Shown here: piece after piece, positions 60,608 through 64,000 of the stretch
Layout: every line of letters starts with the position of its first letter
How positions within the stretch are numbered: position 1 is the first letter of the stretch
From: Isosphaera pallida ATCC 43644
GTDB lineage: Bacteria > Planctomycetota > Planctomycetia > Isosphaerales > Isosphaeraceae
Assembly (NCBI RefSeq): GCF_000186345.1
Contig: NC_014962.1
Span: 3,376,450 to 3,440,449 of the forward strand
Length of the DNA: 64,000 nucleotides
Direction of reading: 5' to 3'
Position numbers and translations under genes: made by a program
The notes under the pieces: model-generated
The model's input: only the letters and a program-made list of their open reading frames with translations
The model's database searches: none
What the model was told of the DNA's origin: nothing

Positions 60608-61083
60608 AATTGAAATTCGTTATTGGGTTTGGCTTACTCGCATGGGCGTCGTGGGGATCGTTGTTGGTCGCGGTTCCTCACGCCGCGACGATCAGTCCGG
60701 CCAGTGTGGTGGCCGCGTCGAGCGGGCAACAGATTGGTGTTCCAGCGACCGAGACGGTGCGTTTGGTGATTCGTCACGGCGACGGCACCGAGACCCATTA
60801 CCCCGGATTGCCCCACCGCGCGGAGATGACGGTTCACGACGCGATGCGGGCCGCCTCCCGTCTGAACAGTCCACGGGCTTTGAAGTTCGAGGCGACCGGC
60901 CAGGGCGAACTGTTGTTCGTCAACTCAATCGCCGGTCAAGCCAACGAAGGCAATCGCGGCGGCAAACGGAACTGGATTTATCGAATCAACGGCAAGCTCG
61001 GCACCGTCTCGTGCGGAGTGGCCAAAGTTCAACCCGGCGACGAGATCACCTGGACCTTCACTGACGCCGGGCTCGCCCCCTGA
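60604..61083 (+). CDS. Secreted DUF4430-like protein
   Basis: A 159-residue protein with an N-terminal signal peptide (FVIGFGLLAWASWGSLLVAV). The mature part has TVRLVIRHGDGTETHYPGLP, TVHDAMRAAS and NWIYRINGKLG, followed by VQPGDEITWTF; this pattern (a small beta-grasp-like domain ending in GDxIxWxF) is the DUF4430 / transcobalamin-C-terminal type. Ligand is unknown. The start is GTG 60604, 7 bases after AAGGAG, overlapping the recJ stop. A short hairpin-like CTGGGA/TCCCAG occurs just downstream before the convergent CBM9-like gene. Confidence 0.8.
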   Translation: MKLKFVIGFGLLAWASWGSLLVAVPHAATISPASVVAASSGQQIGVPATETVRLVIRHGDGTETHYPGLPHRAEMTVHDAMRAASRLNSPRALKFEATGQGELLFVNSIAGQANEGNRGGKRNWIYRINGKLGTVSCGVAKVQPGDEITWTFTDAGLAP

Positions 61084-61117
61084 CCCTGACCTGGGAATCC
61101 CAGTTCCTCCGGACCGC

Positions 61118-62194
61118 TCAAGGGTTTGAAGAGGTCGATTTCAAGAAGTCTTCAGGGGTGATGACAACCTTGCGTAACAGGGAGTCTTGACGAACCTCCC
61201 ACCCGCCCTTTTGGGCAACGAAGCCGGCCCGAGTGAGGATCAAAGTGACGCCAAGAGGGGCCAGACCGAGTTCGTCGGTGGTCGCGGCGTAGGTTCCCCG
61301 CGCGTGTTTGTGGTCGGTCTGAGCCTGAAAGACCGCCATGACCGCCGCGCGGTCGTTCCAGTCGGCCAGAGGACGAGGTCGGGTCGTGGCCAGGTCGGCG
61401 TCAGCGTCGGCGAATTCGACGACACCCCAGAGTTCAGGACGATGCATGTCGATAACCCCCTGAGGCGACCAGACCCAGTTGTCCTCGGGCGTGTCGGGCG
61501 TCTTGCGGTAGGCTCCGTCCACGATGTCGTACTTCCATTGAACCCGTGAGAAATTGACCCGCCATTGATCGCCAGGACAGGGAGGCGCGGGCTTGCCGGC
61601 GTGTTCGGCCAGAACCGCCCAGGGAAACGCCAGCTCCAAGGTCCAACCCCGATCGGTGTCGGCGGGGTCGTTGATGGTACCCTGGATCGCCACTGCTGTG
61701 CGCAGACCGGGAATCTCCCAGGAATCGACTGCGACGCCCCCCGCGCGATAGGGACGCGGCAGGAACAGATCCCAGCCGGTGTTCAGCGCATTGATCTCAA
61801 ACTCGTAATACCGGTGAGTATCTCCGTCCGGATCAATGAACACTTCAAAGTCATTGTCTTGAAAGATTACTGAGTCATGACGAGTGAGGAAGCCGTTGAC
61901 GTGGGGCTCCTCCATCTCGGCTGCGACATAGAAAAACCGGTCGTCCCAGAGCATCTTGGCCCGGGTTCGGAAGCGGGGTCGCGGCCGTCGATCGCCCTGG
62001 ATGTCTTGGAAGTCGTCGGTCCAGGGGGCGTGGGTCCAGGCGGGATCGTCGAGCGACCCATCAAGAACCGGCGGGGTCTCGGTTTTGAGGCAAAGGTAGG
62101 AGGCAGGATGGGGTGGCAGGGCGGGAGCCGGGTCGTCGCCGGGTTTGGCCAACCCCATGATCAGGAACACAGCAGTTGCGACATGATGGCACAT
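61118..62194 (-). CDS. Exported CBM9-like (carbohydrate-binding family 9) domain protein
   Basis: A 358-residue secreted protein. Its signal peptide (HHVATAVFLIMGLA) is followed by a beta-sandwich of the CBM9-like type used by many planctomycete and acidobacterial proteins for sugar binding: PPVLDGSLDDPAWTHAPW, then ARFRTRAKMLWDDRFFYVAAE-type strands, and FEVFIDPDGDTHRYYEFEIN, where the aspartates and Arg/Tyr form the calcium and ligand sites. ATG 62194 has GGAGGAG 9 bases upstream. The last 100 residues contain RPRPLADWNDRAAVMAVFQA and look like a helical tail. Stand-alone gene, convergent with the recJ operon. Confidence 0.88.
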   Translation of the reverse strand: MCHHVATAVFLIMGLAKPGDDPAPALPPHPASYLCLKTETPPVLDGSLDDPAWTHAPWTDDFQDIQGDRRPRPRFRTRAKMLWDDRFFYVAAEMEEPHVNGFLTRHDSVIFQDNDFEVFIDPDGDTHRYYEFEINALNTGWDLFLPRPYRAGGVAVDSWEIPGLRTAVAIQGTINDPADTDRGWTLELAFPWAVLAEHAGKPAPPCPGDQWRVNFSRVQWKYDIVDGAYRKTPDTPEDNWVWSPQGVIDMHRPELWGVVEFADADADLATTRPRPLADWNDRAAVMAVFQAQTDHKHARGTYAATTDELGLAPLGVTLILTRAGFVAQKGGWEVRQDSLLRKVVITPEDFLKSTSSNP

Positions 62195-62426
62195 GGGCGT
62201 GTTCTCCTCCGGTTGCGCGCCCATTTGGAACAGTACGCAACCATGCCGAGTCGTTGGGAGTCGAAATTGGGAAGATTGGGAGCACGTTAGCGAAGTCAGG
62301 GTAATCCCTATGGTGACGTGATTGGATCTTGCAATAACCTAGGCAGGCGACGAATCATCAAAGCGTTTGAGATCGGTTCGCCATGTTCGGAACAAGGATG
62401 TTCTTGCTTCAAAGAGGCTTGATCTT

Positions 62427-63401
62427 ATGTGGTGTGTGCGGTTTCTCCGGTGCTGGTTGTTGGTGTGGATGGGGATTGGCCTGGGAGCCTGTCCCACGCC
62501 CGCGCGATCGGCCGTGATTGTATCATGGGCCAATTCCGTCTTTGATCACTCCGCCTTCGGGGGTTCGGCCAATTCGATGGGTTGGGAGCAAGGGCGGTTT
62601 GGCGGCTCGACCGTGACGACCTTCGGACCCAACTCGATTCGAGTGGACATCGCCTACCTGAATTATGGAACAGCAGCGGGACAGCATCTTTCCGTGGCAC
62701 CTTTCGGTCCCGAGCGTACCTCAGCCAACTTTTATTCCACCGCAGGGATTGGCAACTCGTTGGCGTTGGGGAACCGAACCGACTTCAACGGACCCAACGA
62801 CGGCACGGCCACACTCAGCAACTACTCGCTGTTGCGGGTGAGCTTCACCGACGTGTCCACCAACTTGCCGGTGGGAGTGGACCTCAATTCATTCTTGATT
62901 GGCGACATGGACCGGGCCAGTGGTTCCCAGTGGTCCGACTTTCTGTTCGCGCGGGGAACCCGCAATGGAAATCTGGTCAGTTCCACCTCGTCGATTCCAT
63001 CGCCGAGTCCCACTGTGGGGGTGTTGACCTATCAATTCGCGGCGATCACCGGCGACCCCGCCTTTGCCACGGCAAGTCCCACGACGTTGAGTGGGTTCGT
63101 CGGGATTGGCTCCACGTTGAACAACAACATTCAGGGAACCAATGGTGATGTGATCTTCAGCTTCGCCGCTCCAGTGGATCGGGTGGAGATTCTCTTCTTC
63201 CAGGGTCCCAGCGGCAGCGGAAGGGCTAACCACGCCATTTGGCTCGATCCTCTTGAGTTCACCCCGACCGACTTTCCCGTTCCGCTCCACTCTCTTCCTG
63301 AACCAGGAATTTGGTTGCTGGAAGCAGTCGTAGGAGTGGCGGGTTTGGCACTGGTTCGACGCCGTTTGGCTCGTCGCAGTCCAACCCCGCGCGACGTGTG
63401 A
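62427..63401 (+). CDS. PEP-CTERM-sorted surface protein
   Basis: A 324-residue secreted protein with a signal peptide (FLRCWLLVWMGIGLGACPTP) and a C-terminal sorting signal: LPEPGIWLLEAVVGVAGLAL followed by VRRRLARR, i.e. PEP motif, membrane helix and basic end. Such proteins are cut by exosortase and linked to extracellular polysaccharide; no exosortase gene is in this window. The body is Asn/Thr/Ser/Gly-rich with beta pattern. AGAGG lies 9 bases before ATG 62427. The molecule lacks cysteines after the signal region. An 8-bp hairpin follows its stop at about 63448-63468. Confidence 0.85.
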   Translation: MWCVRFLRCWLLVWMGIGLGACPTPARSAVIVSWANSVFDHSAFGGSANSMGWEQGRFGGSTVTTFGPNSIRVDIAYLNYGTAAGQHLSVAPFGPERTSANFYSTAGIGNSLALGNRTDFNGPNDGTATLSNYSLLRVSFTDVSTNLPVGVDLNSFLIGDMDRASGSQWSDFLFARGTRNGNLVSSTSSIPSPSPTVGVLTYQFAAITGDPAFATASPTTLSGFVGIGSTLNNNIQGTNGDVIFSFAAPVDRVEILFFQGPSGSGRANHAIWLDPLEFTPTDFPVPLHSLPEPGIWLLEAVVGVAGLALVRRRLARRSPTPRDV

Positions 63402-64000
63402 GAAAAATCGAGGCGGACAATCCGAGTTGGTTGTCACATGGAATAGAGTCGCCCGTTGAACGGGTGACGTGACACTAACCATGAACGTGGAGGGTGGTGC
63501 ACGTCCTAGGAGACCACCACATCTCGTGGGGCACGGAGCAATGGGAAATGTCATGTCCGGAGTTGGGGTTGACCTGACTCTGTGAGATCAGCATCGGGTC
63601 CAGCGTCCGTCCCGGGACCGCCATCTTAAGAAAGTGGGACTGGGACCACGCCCGAGAACCAGGTCCGCCGCGATTTGCGAGACGGGGGAACGTCGCCTCA
63701 ACCCGGCGCGTCACGCGATCGCGGTGGACTTGGACAAGGTGAATCATTCGGCATGGGATTGTGGTTATTGGCGCAAGGGCGTTTCGCCAAGGAATCGCGC
63801 TCACGAGCCGCCCGCCCCACGGGGACGCTGGCGAGGGATGGACGACCACGGCTTTAGGGAAGCTAAAGCCGCCGGCGGGTCTGCCGTCGGGTTTGAAGCC
63901 GGCGAAGGGGAGGGCTGGCCCGAGTGATGGTCGGGCCATCGGCCGCGTGGTCTAGATGCACGCGGTTCCGATGAGGGTGGCGGTGAAACGGCCAGGGGCA
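63402..64000. other. Right edge, no gene recognised
   Basis: About 600 bases without a gene I can support. A hairpin GTCGCCCG/CGGGTGAC (63448-63468, one wobble pair, TTGAA loop) follows the PEP-CTERM gene and may end its transcript. Frames at 63634-63927 are short and have no domain-like pattern; a complete gene could still begin outside the window. Confidence 0.4.

Overview
This window is chromosomal DNA from a GC-rich bacterium, very probably a planctomycete of the Isosphaeraceae type. The clues are a secreted FG-GAP protein whose N-terminus carries the planctomycete-style 'LEARVV' motif, a PEP-CTERM surface protein, several ceramidase-like hydrolases, a TolC-like lipoprotein with a very long proline-rich front end, an ECF sigma/anti-sigma operon with unknown partners, and long gene-poor spacers. 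The species cannot be fixed from the sequence alone. No rRNA, tRNA, CRISPR array, transposase or phage gene was recognised.

Left part (1-9.1 kb): a carbon-nitrogen hydrolase and a glutamine-dependent asparagine synthetase on the plus strand, then a leftward flagellum-type export operon (fliF, a shortened fliG-like gene, fliO, fliP, fliQ, fliR). The FliG-like protein keeps only the first and last domains and has lost most motor charges, so the locus may be a flagellum-derived export or ring structure, not a normal motor. A small lipoprotein and greA follow, with a perfect hairpin between them.

10.8-19 kb: a leftward tripartite ABC efflux operon (TolC-like, HlyD-like, MacB-type ATPase and permease). 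The first two genes overlap by 182 bp, and the operon ends at a 17/18-bp hairpin with a T-rich tail. 19.5-22 kb: the secreted FG-GAP protein. 22-28 kb: leftward M16 peptidase, ceramidase-like hydrolase and RsmB-type rRNA methyltransferase. 28.7-32.2 kb: a small beta-rich protein, then a glycosyltransferase and a membrane acyltransferase in tandem. 32.7-38.4 kb: leftward ceramidase-like hydrolase, large helical repeat protein and Gfo/Idh/MocA oxidoreductase.

38.7-40.75 kb: a GmrSD-type DUF262/DUF1524 defence nuclease gene broken by a single extra G in a six-G run. 41.2-45.6 kb: an ECF sigma factor, a conserved unknown protein, a zinc-binding anti-sigma factor and a 660-residue exported protein, the last three translationally coupled. 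Directly behind them lies a pair of opposed heptamer repeat arrays (45571-46050) resembling cyanobacterial STRR repeats. 46.2-49.1 kb: a class III aminotransferase coupled to a protein of unknown function. 49.5-55 kb: a DUF58 / TgpA-like / MoxR operon with a good sigma70-like promoter; the TgpA-like protein has lost its catalytic cysteine. 55-64 kb: a response regulator with a degenerate HPt domain, a secreted HEAT-like protein, a lipoprotein-recJ-DUF4430 operon, a CBM9-like protein and a PEP-CTERM protein.
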